A stretch of DNA of 64,000 nucleotides from Larix kaempferi (Eukaryota; Streptophyta; Pinopsida; Pinales; Pinaceae): contig BSBM01001719.1 in NCBI GenBank assembly GCA_027924585.1, positions 33,740,001 through 33,804,000 on the forward strand. Direction: 5' to 3'. The notes under the pieces were generated by a model. That model searched no databases and was not told the DNA's origin. It saw nothing but the letters and a program-made list of their open reading frames with translations. Both the position numbers and the translations under genes were made by a program. Of the stretch, positions 11,195 through 24,083 are shown piece by piece. How positions within the stretch are numbered: position 1 is the stretch's first letter; every line of letters begins with the position of its first letter.

Positions 11195-13007
11195 GTAGCC
11201 ATTATACCATTGGTACAGAGCAGTCAGTAGTGCCCAGATTTACAGCAGCGGTTTCAAAGGACAGATGTTGGTAGAGGTTGATGAGCATTCAGGTATATGA
11301 CTCAACAGGTATATCATTGTGTTATGGTTATATTGCTTTTATACTTATTCTTATAGCATGTCTTAGCACTTAGTGTCATGATCTGGCGATCATATAGATA
11401 TGTGGGCCTGGTTGATCTTATTATATATATTATATTGTCCCTACTCAGACTTAGAAGTTCAGTATTCATACTCATTGGTTTTACCCTCCTCAGGGAGAAT
11501 AGAGGTGATCATTCCACCATACCTTGGCTTGCTAGTGTCGGCTCCATTATTCATTGTCTTCATCCATCCATTGCCTACCTTTTAGTTTATCACCCTGACT
11601 TACTACTTGACTAGTGACATGGAGGATCTTTTCCCACTGTAGCCTCTGTATTGGATGAGCTTCCCTGTTTATTGTGTCTCGGCTCTGAGTTGGTGACAAA
11701 ACTCGCCTATGGTGAGTTGGAGTTCCTTGTGAATTCCCCCTAGTCACTAAAGTTGTGTTGGCTAAACCTGAAACTTTTAATGCTGCCATGAATACAAATT
11801 CTGGAAAAAATGAAATACTATATCTTGTATGAAAAGCCCATTCATGCAATGTGTTTCTAAACACACATGAATGAAAGGCATGCCAAATGAAAATGGCCAT
11901 GAAAATAAAATGTTATATCTTTTGGAAATGTAAATACCTAGGTAAACAAGCTATCTGTGACACACCTAAAAGTGCTCAGGTAAACAAGTGCCTTAAAAAA
12001 ACACCTGCAACAGAAAGCCTAAAATAAATGAAAATCTATGCAATGTGTTTATAAACACACATAGACCAAGGATATGGAAACTTTAGGCCCAAAAAGCAAT
12101 GGAATTTAAATGCTATATCAAAACAATTGCGGGCCTTATTTGTATTATGGATTGTGCGCATCTGTTAAAGGTGAATAAACCCTCTTTGAACAACTCATCC
12201 ATTTGTGAGACACCGCCATTCCCTGTGTTGTTTCTCATTCAGTATATACTATGGTGTGTATTCCCTTTCCCTTTGCCAAAGTGTCACAAAGTTAAGTCAG
12301 TCAAGTCATCCCTTAGCCTAGCCAGTTACTTTAGCCTTCACCCTTCACTAGCAAATTGATCACAGCTATGAAGTGAGTATGATCTTGAAAGTCTAGTCCG
12401 AGTAATAATAATAATTAATGACATTATATATTTGGATTTAGATCGCCAGTAATGATTACTTTGTGTTATAATTGTTATTTGAATAAGTTGTAGAGCATGC
12501 ATTAACCTTTGACACTTTGCAGCAGCTTCTGATGATGGTCTGAGTTATATTTGGTCATGTTGACCTGATTAGACCTAGTTTGACCAAGGTCAACCATAGG
12601 ACATGAGATGGTTGGACTTTATGATGATATGGATAGATGATATATGGTCTATGTACACATACATGATGATTCTATGCAGCAGCTACAGGGTTATGATGAT
12701 GATTCATGGTTTACAGTAGTATTTGATCATTTACAGATTATTATTATTTGCCCTGTTTCGGTATATTGGATATATATTTTGATCATGCAGAGATTCATAT
12801 GGTGTATGAATACACATCTTGGATAGATTTGGACCTTCTGAGTCCAATGAGACAGTTTGTTTTTAGTTCCGGGCACTTACAGTGATGATTGAGCCTCAGT
12901 AGGCTGTCCTAGTGCAGTTTTGGTCTATCGGAGGCCCTGTCAGAGCAGATGTGATTTTTATCCGGTTGACCTAGGGCGCTGTGCTTGGAGGGGGTGGTCC
13001 AGCCACT
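11195..13007 (+). other. Internal non-coding region of element B
   Basis: No ORF with gene-like features. It aligns in patches with element A 6100-7513: the TCTCGGCTCTGAGTTGGTGA block (about 11678), the GTGAGACACCGCCATTCCC block (about 12206) and the pre-LTR block with ...CTAGGGCGCTG... (about 12971). Purine tract GGAGGGGGTGG lies at 12987-12997. Confidence 0.65.
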
Positions 13008-15546
13008 TGTTTTTACCATATTACCCCCCTCCCGGACACACTGGTGCCCTCACCTTGACAGTGCAGGCACTCCAGGAGGCAGTTTGGGGCAGTTTCACGC
13101 TTCCCGAGGCATTTCAGGATTGGTAGAAATGGCTATTGAGGAAATCTATTTGGGCTACTGAGGCAATGTTATGGCATGGGATGATCAGTGATGATGGATC
13201 GATGTCTTCCACACCTCCTCCAGCAATTTCAGCTTCATCGGGGCCCGCATCCATCACTTATGGCACTTTCTGACGATTTTTGAGGTTTTTTGAGGCCTAC
13301 GATTTGACCATAGAGGCACGATTTGGTATATTGATGACTATTTTATTATTATTGTGCTATGGGGATTGACCAAGGGTGGATAAAATTACCCCTTGGACCC
13401 ACCATAAGCCTCTTATTATATTTGTCATCATGATTTGGTGGGATTCCCCTCTTCTAGGGCGATTTTGTCCACTCATATTATATTTTATTAGTGATCCATG
13501 TATTTTATTGTTGAGCTCATCTCAACCATTGATTAGACATTTGTATCTTTTAATCTTAGCCACTCATTCAAAAAGTGGTTGGGATTTTGATGCCTCTTCT
13601 TCCTATTTAAAGGAGAGAGCTTCTCATTGTAAAGGGGACTTGTGGCTCTGGATTATTGGAATAGAAAATTATTATTGCATCTATCTCTAGTGTTGTGGTG
13701 AATGTTTTTGGTGTTTGTTCGTTGGTTCTTCCTTTGCACTGAGTTATTGGAGATCTTGTTTTGCCATATCTTTTGTACTACGTTTTTGCATCTACAGGTG
13801 GAGGCCGGTTTGCTTTGAGGAGGAAGTATTGGTAGGGGAAGACTCTCCCTACTTCTTCTTTGGATCTCTTCGTTGGTAACAGGGAGTATTACTGTCCCAG
13901 GACCTTCTATTCTATGTTATCATTGCATTTTACTTGTATTTCCTCCATACTTGACCTCTCTGATTGAAATCGATTTTCCTTGGATTGACAGGGAGAGGAG
14001 GGTGCACTTGTGGGCTAGGGCATGAATTTGGCAAGCAAAATCAACAATCTCTCATTTGATCTCTGCGGGAATCTTCCTCAACATCAAAGCATCTCTCTTC
14101 ATCACTCAGGTATGATCTCAAGGTAAGTTCTATCTCCATGATCTATCCACTTGTCTAAAACATTTAAAACCCTAATTAATCAAAACCCCCATTTTTACAT
14201 TTTTTCAGATCTACTAAGATCTAGTGGCTTTTTGGGTAAGATATTTAAAACCCACCTCTATAGTATCCACGGCATCCCGGATCTATAGTTTGGTGAGGAT
14301 TGGCCTCCATTTGACCCTCTTCCCAAGGCATTTAGCCTTCTCCAAGCAAGGGCGCACTTCCTAGTTTTGACCTAGATCTAGTACGTGGGTAGTTGAGATT
14401 CCACTTGATTCATGATCTACACATCCAATAACCTACCCCCAGATTGTCACTTTTCTGATTTCTACCTTGTGGGCCCTCTTCCACATTTTAAGGAATTTAA
14501 TCCCCATTTTGGACCACTTGGTATCTTTAAACTCAGATCTAGTAAGATCTAGCCATCGGATTGCCTTGAAATTGTAGATCCACACTCCTACTTGATTAAC
14601 CTACCCGGATCTAAAGTTTGGATGCTATCGGACGTGTCTTGACCCCACTTATCCCACTTTTAGGCCTCCTTGGGCAAAGTCGCACCACCTTGGAGAAGGG
14701 AGTTTGTCCACTTCTAGGACATGGGTACTTGATATTTTTGTGGATTTGGAACGAGAATAATTCAAAACCTAGGTCTAGTAGGTCACCTTGTCAAATATTG
14801 CCTTGGGGATAGCATTCCTTGTTTTAAGGGATTGTGGTCCACTTAGGTCAAACCTAGATCTAGACCTATTCATCCATCAAGACTTTAATTGCTCACTTGT
14901 CTCATACAATAGGAGTTCTTAACCACAAGTTAACTTTACTTTGACTCCATTATCCCAATTCCCAAGGCACTGGTCTCTCTCCAAGTCAATTCGACTTTCC
15001 TAGATTGTTTGATTAACTTGTGGTTTGACCCTTGTGTGGTAAACTAAACTCTTTGATGCCATCATACTGCATGATCAAGCTTGTCACTTGTACTAGTTAG
15101 CCCCAATTCAACCCCTAAACTACCCTCCATTGGACACGGTTCCCAAGGCAGTGGATTTTCTCACATTGAACTAGTACTTTAATCCTGGATCCTATTTCAC
15201 AAATCATAAGTCACTCTCACATTAACAATGAACTAAAGCTATACTCATTGAACCCCTCACTTGTCTTGTGACTTTATCCTAAGGTCTAGGATAAACCATA
15301 CACCTTACTTCACTTAGAAATAACTTGATTTGGTGTCTTGGTTTTGGTCTCTCCTGTCGGGAGTAGATTGGGTCTCCCCCTTTGTTGTCTGGGCTAGATA
15401 ACATAAAGTGAAGGTTGCCTCGACTGGCGTGACAACCATCTATTGGAGGTCGAGGTGATCGTGGTTGCACCTTTTGAGTTGCCCTTCCCTATTGCCATCC
15501 ATGAGTGGATACATCCATAGGGGTAACTACAGTTTAGGTGATAACA
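13008..15546 (+). repeat. 3' LTR of element B
   Basis: Starts TGTTTTTAC and ends GTGATAACA, the same termini as A. It is 2539 bp long, close to the A LTR (2605 bp), and collinear with it in patches (AAACCCTAATTAATC, AGATCTA clusters, purine tract before it). It belongs to the same family but is clearly diverged. Confidence 0.8.
13604..13610 (+). promoter_or_regulatory. TATA-like box in the LTR of element B
   Basis: TATTTAA in TCCTATTTAAAGGAGAGAGC, at the position equivalent to the A TATA box at 8144. One base has drifted from the canonical form. Confidence 0.5.
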
Positions 15547-17334
15547 GCTCCCACACCCCACTTCCCCATTTGGGGAAGTTTGTAGTGTCTTGTCTCTTTT
15601 CTTTCTTCATTTTTCAAGTAGCTTAGCTTTTCCATTTTGCAAGTAGAACACTAATTGCTAGATTTCCTATTTTGCAAAGTAGAACAATAATTGCTAGATT
15701 AGATTTTATTACTTGCATTCTAGAACACTAATTGCTAGATTAGTCTTCTATCATTATTATTTGCATTACTTGTTGTGTATCTTGCTTTTTATTGTTTGAT
15801 CATAAAAAGAACACAAAGTCTCTTGAACCTGTCATAAGACAAGTCAAGAGCACTCTCTATCGGAGAGCATTGTTGCATCTTGCATTTGCATATTAGATTA
15901 GCTAAGACTCTTGAATCTCACCATAAGGTGGATCAAGAGCACTCTCTGTCGGAGAGCTTTGTTTTTGTGCTTTAATAAAACATTCACAACTCACCATCTC
16001 CCTTAAAATTGGAATTAACCATTTCTATACTGCGTATGCTCTACCCTTCCCTGGGAGGTTGGGTTACTCAGAAACAGTATAGGCTATTTAATTGCTCATA
16101 TTAATCCAATTTTAACCATAATAAAATCTTCACCCCATAACCAATGAATCCGGCGTTGATCGTCAAAATACTTGAAAGTGGGCAAATTCCAAGTGGGGGC
16201 GCTGGGTAGCTATACCTCGTTTTCAATGGCTGGTTAGTTATTGAACGCCTCGCTGGAAACTTGGGTGGTCCAACATGTCCTCGAACGGAGCCACTTAGAG
16301 TATTCCCGGACAGATTTCCAGTACCTTGCGTATCGCTTGGAAATTCCCCCCGCATTTAATAATCAAGATCATTCTAAAATTTACAATAAAATTTACCAAG
16401 AACAATTGCAAAATAGTTCTCAATCACCTGAACTCTTGTATCAAGCAACCCAAGCACTCAAGACATTTGACTCCATAAGACATTGGTCCTTGACATCATT
16501 TTATTTGCTTATTATCCATCTGAAGCATTTGTCTTATAATTCATATATTATATCGTGAGTGTCTTGTATTTAAATTATCAAGTGGTTGTACATCTCAAAT
16601 ATCTTGCAATTGTTATCTCTGATTATATAAATCTTGGTTATTGTAAATCTGTGATCACCCAAAAACTCCTAAAAAACACCCATCCGCATCATATCACCAT
16701 AAAAACACTTAAAACACAAGAGCCTTAGAAACTCTTTGTAGGGTCTACCCCCCTTGGCTTCGTTAGGAGTTTGCCTAAACGGAAGAGCTAGGAATTAGGT
16801 GACAGCACCTAGCTCATTGCTTGCCCCCAAGGACACACCTTTCCCATTTTTAGTGAGGAAACAACTTTCGAAAGATTTCTGCTGCTGGTGTGCATCTCGG
16901 CGGACAACACATACCCCTTGGGGATATTGCAAAAATGTGCTAGCAAGACGTTCTTATGTAAAGAACTTGGCATCCTAGGACTTGTTTAGCAACGGTGTGA
17001 TGGACACAATGGCTCACTGAGAAGGGTGGGTGAATCAGTGGGCCAACACTTAATTCAATTTCAACTTCTTCTAACCCTAAGCCAATATCATTTACAATTT
17101 CTCGGTAACACTTTCATCAATCTCTAAACTATACTTCAGTAATCATCAACTTAAAACATCTCGCTCATCAAGTTAAACACATTATCATCAACAAATCACA
17201 AGAGACACAAGATAAGCTTTGTAATCTTTTATATTTAATTCAATTGGATACAACCGAGGGGTTTTATCAGCTACAAGTACAACTGAATCAGAAGCACCAA
17301 CTCCTATTCCAAGACTCAGCTTGGTCTTTTTCTC
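15547..17334 (+). other. Unassigned repeat-like sequence
   Basis: No supported gene. A short motif, AGAACACTAATTGCTAGATT, recurs with variation at about 15647, 15682 and 15722. The longest frame (16241-16558) opens with TTG, not ATG, and I do not recognise it. The text resembles decayed TE or LTR sequence. Confidence 0.4.
15818..15960 (+). repeat. Two-copy direct repeat, about 55 bp each
   Basis: 15818-15872 and 15907-15960 share the layout TCTTGAA...CATAAG..., AAGAGCACTCTCT and CGGAGAGC. Each copy ends in a small hairpin (CTCTCT/CGGAGAG). Confidence 0.6.
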
Positions 17335-17511
17335 AGATCCAACTAAGAAAAATAGTACAAGGCCCAACTTGTATTACATTTACAATTCTTGTCATAAAAT
17401 TACATCTTGTCAATCTGCCCTTGTCCACATAATCATATCACATGTTACCACTTTCATCAACTAATCAATAACCGCTGCCAATAAGCATATCATCAAGTCT
17501 TCAATCAATCT
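17335..17511 (+). repeat. Flanking direct repeat, copy 1 (about 177 bp)
   Basis: Nearly identical to 18439-18616; both run from an AACTAAGAAAA start to CTTCAATCAATCT. The two copies bracket the TGCCCGC array. They may be terminal repeats of an unknown element or a tandem duplication; no TSD was found. Confidence 0.75.
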
Positions 17512-17949
17512 GCTAGTACTGCTACCCTATCATCATTCTGTTCAAGCATATCATCATTCAATTCACCAACATATCTTTATTCTGTCCATACACACTTCAT
17601 AATCATGTCACAAATCTGTCCTTAATCACAGGCATACTGTCCATGTAATCAATCTGTTGCCTCAGATAAACCCATAAATTAGATAGACAAAAATAATTTG
17701 CTCCTGCTAGCCCCCGAAATTCTCCTTAGGCATCCTCACCGAAATCAGAGCTCCTTTACATCTCAAAATATCTTCCACACAATTTATCAGCAAATAAAAC
17801 TTAGTCCTCTATTTATACTTTTCCTTTCCATAACTTGTGGAGGCCGACATGTCATTGTATTTTTTATTTTATTTCCATATAATCTTCTTCAATTATATAT
17901 ATATATATTTATTTGACCTTTTTGCCACATCTCATACTTCTCTTAAAAT

Positions 17950-18404
17950 ATGCCCGCAAGGGTCTTTTTAAATGCCTGCAGGGTCATTAATTATGCCCGC
18001 AAGAGGCCCTTTGGAGTGCCCTTCAAACATGCCCGCATGGGCTCCACAAGATGCCCGCAAGGGGTCTTTTTGCCTGCCCTCATGACTCCTTTCAAAATGC
18101 CTACAAGGGCTCCATGTTATGCTCACATGTCCACTTTAGAAATGCTCGCAACAACACTTTGAAAATGCCTGCAAGGGCTATCCTTCAAATGCCTACATGA
18201 CCTTAAGAAATGCCCGCAGGGGCTTATAGATGTGCCCTTAAGGCCTTCAGAAAATGCCCGCAAGGGCTTATTAGGATGCCCGCAAGACTGCTTCAAATGC
18301 CCGCAAGGGCTTATCAAATAAGCCTGCAATAGGGTCTTTTAATGCCCACAGGCAGCTTCTCCATATGCCCGCAAAGGGTCATAAAAAATGCCCGCAAGGG
18401 GCCA
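17950..18404 (+). repeat. Degenerate tandem array with core TGCCCGCAAGGGGC
   Basis: More than a dozen variants of the core, such as ATGCCCGCAAGGG and ATGCCTGCAGGG, spaced irregularly about 25-45 bp apart by short AT-rich links. The core is partly self-complementary. Two reverse-orientation copies stand at about 19004-19044. I found no coding or CRISPR features. Confidence 0.75.
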
Positions 18405-18438
18405 AATAAGTTATTTTGTTTCTGGCCATGGCATTCAA

Positions 18439-18616
18439 AGATCAAACTAAGAAAATTAGTACAAGGCCTAGCTTGTATTACATTTACAATTCTTGTCATC
18501 AAATTACATCTTGTCAATCTGCCCTTGTCCACATAATCATATCACATGTTACCACTGTCATCAACTGATCAATAACCAACTGCCAATAAGCATATCATCA
18601 AGTCTTCAATCAATCT
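18439..18616 (+). repeat. Flanking direct repeat, copy 2 (about 178 bp)
   Basis: Second copy of 17335-17511, differing by a handful of substitutions. It is followed at once by a possible copia 3' end. Confidence 0.75.
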
Positions 18617-18634
18617 TAGGTTGCCATCAATGAC

Positions 18635-18700
18635 AAAGGGGGAGTTTGATGAATATGATTGTCATTGATGACAACACATTAATGACAAAGGCTGAAGTGA
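18635..18700 (+). mobile_element. Possible relic of a Ty1/copia 3' end
   Basis: CAAAGGGGGAG is a classic copia purine tract, here preceded by CATCAATGA. A candidate LTR start TGATGAATATG follows at 18647. No matching second LTR was found and the right end is not defined. What comes next (18700-18900) is rich in GACATGG/GACTTGACA repeats. Confidence 0.35.
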
Positions 18701-21700
18701 TGACATGGAGAACACACATGGCATGTTGACATGGCAAGAACATTGAAGTGATAACAAGACTTGACAGACATGGAAGACGACAAGACTTGACAGACATGGA
18801 AGACAAGCAGACTTGACAAGCATGACAAGATCAACATAATGGACAGGCAAGAATGATAAGGTAAAAAATCAAGCAAGCATGACAAGGTGACTAGGCAAGC
18901 TCAAGTGTTGGTGAGTAGGAAAGCATGGAAGAATCAAGGACAAAGACAAGATGACATGGAGGACAAGCAATTGAAGATGATGATGAGGTGGACAAGGCAG
19001 ATGTCTGCGGGCATTTGGAAGGCCCCTTGCGGGCATTTCAAAGCTCTCTTTCGTTGACTTTTTAATCTCAGCCCTTGATTTAATTTCTCCTTGTAGTATT
19101 GAGGTAAAATAATATATTTTTGCCTCCACATATGTGCCATGCTCAATTTAATTACTTAGGGAAATTAATTAATTTTTCCCAAATAATTAAAAATTGCATT
19201 CTCAAAGTGAAATTAGAATCCCTTGTGCACTTTTATTATCTTTTATAAATTAATTAGGCTAGACTAAGGAATTTTTTTATTGAAAACCATAGTCTGAACC
19301 ATAATTAATCCAAAATGAGCCCAACATAACCTGTTTTGACACTGAGTGCCTAGAAAACTTGTGTAAGATGCCAACATTGACCATCTGATGGTCGTTATGT
19401 TTGGTAGGAGTCAAAATGATCCTCAAGAGGCCAAAACGCTGTCTCAATATGAACTGTAAGATTCCCATGCACGTTCATGAAAATCTACAGGCTATTCACT
19501 GACGAAAACCCCACCACCTTTTTCAAACTGGCTGATCTGTGGCAGTAGTGATCAATGTGATGGCACATGTCTAGATAAAGGGCCAAATGGGTATCCAAAA
19601 ATGTCCTCAGAATAAAATTATACCAAGTACAACTCAAGTTATAACATACCCCCCATTACTTTGACTTTTCTAGCTCCACTTGGACAAGTCTTCATTTGAT
19701 TTGCTGGACTCCTTTCTTGTACTTCTTTTGTATTTGAGACCTTGGCCTTTTTGTTTTTCTTTTATTTTGGGGGCCTTTTTCTTTGGCAAGTTTTTCTTGC
19801 CTTGATTTTCTTTGGTTTTGACATTTTTGTCTTCATTAGTCCTCAACTTTGACTCTGACCTTTTGCAGGTACAAGTAGTCTTCGACTAAGAGATTTTTCA
19901 CATGCCCTCATTTATTTTTTAGGCATAGGGGAGGAAGGACTCATGCCAACAGTCTAGGGGATTCATTGCTCCACGGAAACTCTCGTTGCTTGATAAGCAG
20001 TCCACCCTAGGGATCTACAAGGAAGCTTCCTGAACCATCTCAAGATAGTCACAATACTACCCGAGACATAAGGGATAACAGGGAGGTCTTCTTGGTGAAG
20101 AAGTCACAGAGGGGAGAGGTCTAGAATCCTTTTATCAACCTTGACAAGAGTATTTAGATCAAGTATGGAGTGATATGGATAATGGATGAAGGCAAAGGTG
20201 GACTGAAGAAGGGGGTAAAAGCACTTAACAATATCAAAGGTTACCTTGGTGACTTGGCTAATAAACAAACCACACATCTTTCACCGTCGTCAACCTAAGG
20301 GTTGATACTACTAGCTTTACTCATCGAACATTCACAAAGCATTCTTGTTCAAATTTTTATAAGAGAAACATCATTATTGTCATCGTGGCATGGCATTTAG
20401 CAAATCAATATATCCTCCTCTGATCATTAATCATATAGAACGACAATCATATCATATAGGGAGCCCGAGTAGCAAAGATGGACTCCCAACCCTTGGGAAT
20501 GTTTGAAAAATAGGTCTGCAGGGGTGCCCTACAAAGTGTGCCACAACAGTCCCTCAGCCAATGGGATTTTGAGACCAAGGTGGAGTGGTATGGAGATGAA
20601 GTAATGTCAAGTGTGGATCCAAAGGAGAGTTATAATCCTTGCAAAGACCATTAGCTGTTAAACAATGGTTTGTACACAATACATCAATCTCTACTCAGTA
20701 TTAGCCTATGAACATGACTACTAGCTATATTTATCAGAATCAATCATTGTGAAGTAACATGCAACATCCAGCAATACATCATCAATCCAACCAAAGCATA
20801 ATCCATAAAATCAATCTTAGGCATGACATGGAATCACATGAATACATAATGAGGCATCATCATAAGGCATGATATGGCATCAACTACTGTCCATCTCATC
20901 ACTGAATACATCTGAATGCACTGAACTCTGGATCTCAGCCTGCTCTCTGAAGCAAAAAATATGGGCAAAAATCTCCATACATAAAATGGTATAACAGGTC
21001 CCATGCATCCATGAAACTACTATCCAATTAAATTTTGACAGTGAATCCACCTGCAACATGTGTCAATGTCTTGTCCCTTATGATTTAGTCCCTTTGAAAC
21101 TAACATGAGAAGATAAACCTATTATATTTCAAATTCAGCTTCAACAGAAAGCAAAGGAGGATCATTAGTATTAAGGGAAGAACATCAAGATGGATTGTCT
21201 GATACTGCTTTAAGCTTTTCTGTGTTCTTGATTTCAATGCCTACTATTGATGCTGTACTTTGTTATTAGGTCTGCATTATGTTCCAAAATGTGATGTTAC
21301 TTGTATTTCTGGAACTGTTCAGATTTTCATCCTTTTAGAGAAATCGATTTTACCAAAATTTCCAGAATGGTCTGCATTCTCTATGTTACCAAAATTTGGG
21401 CTTCACCTTATTTGTGTATAGGAATCATTTAACATATTGAACAAGTACAAAAACTTTGGGAAAGCTTGTGAAAATGTTTTCCATTAGATTCCTATATATA
21501 AACTTTCAGTAAAGCTCTGTGTTATTGCCATATTATGCTATTTTGATTTTATAATTGGAATATGTACTTGGCACTTGCTTATTTCTAAAGCTTTATATTT
21601 TTGCAGTAAACTATTTCCATTTCACCATTCATGTATTTTGTGAATTTTATATATATGTGTGTGTGTGCCTTTACCTGAAAATTTGAGGTATGCTTTAGCC

Positions 21701-22422
21701 TTTTGGAAACCCGTACCCTTGTCCCATCTTCCCCTGTTCCAGAAACTCGTGCAACATAGGCATTAAATTTATGACGAGGCCATAATGGCCATTATGTGAA
21801 GTGTTAGCTTAAAGTATATAATTAATTAGGGAGTTATGAATTGGCAATTATGTGACTTGGATAACATACATCTCTCTCAAACCTATTTATTATGACATTA
21901 TACCATTGAATAAAATCATGCAAGAATGTTTTTCTCTCTTTTCTACATTATTAACTGGTGTTTTCTCTGATATGTTTGCTGCCAAAGCGGATGTGCTAGT
22001 GCTCTTTACTAATTTAAGACGGGGCCTTTGGTGTGTCCACTCATTGGCTCCCTGATGTATTGATCGTGCTATAGATGTATGCTGATTTCTAATGTAATAT
22101 TTGCTGCTATTTTCAAAAAACAAATATTTCCTCTGTTTTGCCAAAGAGTTAATATTATCACAAAATTTTTCTTTGTTGTGTGAATTGTTGATTTCCAATT
22201 ATTATTGTTTGTTCAATTTATTTTCATAGGGTTTGTAGAAAAGATAGAGATTCCTTTTCTAATTTTGGGCCATATTAAGGTCATTTTGGTGGCACATGAC
22301 GCTGAGTTTGCTTTCAAGGTTTTCTTAGTTTCATTGTGTGTGTGTGATTGGTTTGGAGAGGCAGAACCATAGTAATTTACATAAATGAATTGCACGTCTG
22401 ATGACTTTGGCTTGATTTTTAG
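18701..22422 (+). other. Non-coding stretch upstream of the pectinesterase exons
   Basis: 18700-18860 contains repeated AAGACTTGACAGACATGGAAGA units. 19003-19044 holds inverted copies of the TGCCCGC core. The rest is T-rich or AT-rich without recognised domains. I looked specifically for the earlier pectinesterase exons (the region encoding the usual GxYxE and ITFxN motifs) and did not find them. Confidence 0.4.
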
Positions 22423-24083
22423 GGTTCAGGTCAAGCTGTGGCTATTCGTGTAACAGCTGACAGGTGTGCTTTTTATAGTTGCAGATTTTTGGGATGGCAG
22501 GTATCTATTTTTCTTCAATTTAATGGTGGAATTTCTTTGATGTTTGTTACATAATAGACAAAGTTTAATCATAAATATGAATGCATATGTTTTCCTTCTG
22601 GATTGAAGGACACCGCTTATCTACATTATGGGAAGCACTACTTGAGAGACTGTTACATTGAAGGCAGTTGTGACTTTATTTTTGGTAATGCTACTGCATT
22701 GCTAGAACATTGCCACATTCATTGCAAGTCACAAGGTTATATTACCGCACAAAGTCGAAAATCTGCTCAAGAATCAACAGGCTATGTATTTTTAAGGTAC
22801 ATTTTTAATCCTTTTAAATCTCCTAAAATAGTTCCTATGTCTTAGTTACTAGCAGCAAATTTTAAGAGAAGCTTTATAGTTAACTTGATAAGAGCCCAAA
22901 CATAGACTCCTCATGGAAATCAACTTGTTGGCTTGTGGAGCAGCTCTTGGCCACACCAATTTTAAATCTTTAATCTTATTATGCCAAAAAAAGTATTTAC
23001 TATTTTTCCAGGTAAGATTATTCCATATCAAAGATGAAAAACTGTTGAGATTCACAAGAGATGATGAGAGAGTGAAATGGAACAAACGCAAACCCTAAGT
23101 ATGCAATAAAGATAAAACCAAACCAGCACTGGGGCAGCTCAACACTTGAAGAGAAATCAGCAAAGAGGAGTGCAACCTTAGAGAGAGAAAGAAACCAAGA
23201 ACAGGTGCACTAGAGAGAGAAAGAAACCCAACCACAAGAGAGAGCACAACACTTGATAGGTGCTCTTAGGCAATTCACTTTTATTCGAAGATGAATAATT
23301 TAGTTGAATGATAAAATACAGTTGAGAGTTGGTTACTTATACACAACTCAAGAGTGGGCACCTTTGCCAATAGGGTTTTTGAGCCCACATATGCAAGGTC
23401 GGCCTTAGCGAAGCCTACAAATATAATAATGATACAATATAAGGTTGGTCGTGACCAAATGTGAAGATTACACCCCCATTTTTTGCATCTTTCCTTAATT
23501 TTAATAGGAGGCCATAGAAGGAAGACATTATAGACCCCCACTTAATGTTGAATAGGGGCCACATAAATTATCTTAGTGACTCGTGAACAAGAATAAATTA
23601 TCTTCTCTCTACTATTTGTATCTACTAAGTGTGGGGAAATTGTAACATACAGGTGTGTGATCACTAGCAATGGAGGAAGCTCTTACATGCATCTTGGACG
23701 TCCATGGGCACCATTTAGTAGAGTAGTATTTGCATATACATGGATGGATGCATGCATCAAACCAGATGGCTGGAATAATTGGAATAACCCTGAAAATGAG
23801 AAAAGTGCATGCTTCTACGAATACAGGTTTGCTAGACTAATTCCCTACAACATTGATTACTAAGAAATGACGATAAATATACTTGCACTTGTTATGATTA
23901 ATGTTGTGTGGCAGGTGCTCAGGTCCGGGGAGTAATCCATGTAAACGAGTTAGTTGGGCAAGGCAGCTGATGGATGATGAGGCAGTACAATTTATTTCTC
24001 AGTCTTTCATTGATCCAGATCAACAAAAGCCGTGGTTGATGAACAATATGTCAGTGAAAATACCACTGTCAGCTTATTCTTAA
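22423..24083 (+). CDS. PME31-like pectinesterase, last four exons
   Basis: Pectinesterases remove methyl esters from cell-wall homogalacturonan. Exons: 22423-22500, 22609-22796, 23653-23826 and 23915-24083 (TAA at 24081). All joins have GT..AG borders and keep frame (phases 0, 2, 2). The encoded ~203 residues cover the C-terminal half: region II (QAVAIR), region III (WQD; the usual QDTL reads QDTAY), region IV (DFIFGNA), region V (LGRPW) and a C-terminal RVSWARQLMDDEA block typical of the PME31 group. The catalytic Gln, Gln, Asp, Asp and Arg are all present. The chain stops after ...SAYS, as in this clade. The N-terminal half is not found in 15.5-22.4 kb. It either lies beyond the window, which would make an intron of more than 22 kb holding elements A and B, or is lost, leaving a 5'-truncated copy. 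Expression cannot be judged. Confidence 0.88.
22797..23652 (+). other. Third visible intron-sized gap in the pectinesterase gene
   Basis: 856-bp intron with GT at 22797 and AG at 23651. It carries a foreign-looking insert with repeated AGAGAGAGAAAGAAACC blocks (about 23180 and 23215) and no ORF of note. The other two introns are short (108 and 88 bp). Confidence 0.75.

Larger units (their letters stand above)
10119..15546 (+). mobile_element. Element B: decayed relative of A, no coding capacity, split by A
   Basis: Part of a 5' LTR (10119-11194), a 1.8-kb internal region (11195-13007) and a complete 3' LTR (13008-15546). The 5' LTR piece corresponds to about 14471-15546 of the 3' LTR, so element A inserted at the equivalent of about 14471. 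The first part of the 5' LTR lies beyond the window. No priming site follows the 5' LTR and no gag or pol remains, so a deletion removed everything from the PBS through the coding region. The LTR copies differ at many positions, so B is clearly older than A. Confidence 0.8.

Noticed and set aside
16241-16558. 105-codon + strand frame
   Set aside because: Begins with TTG, has no family resemblance and lies in decayed repeats.
17950-18404. Possible CRISPR array
   Set aside because: Units and spacers are irregular and degenerate, there are no cas genes, and the setting is eukaryotic.
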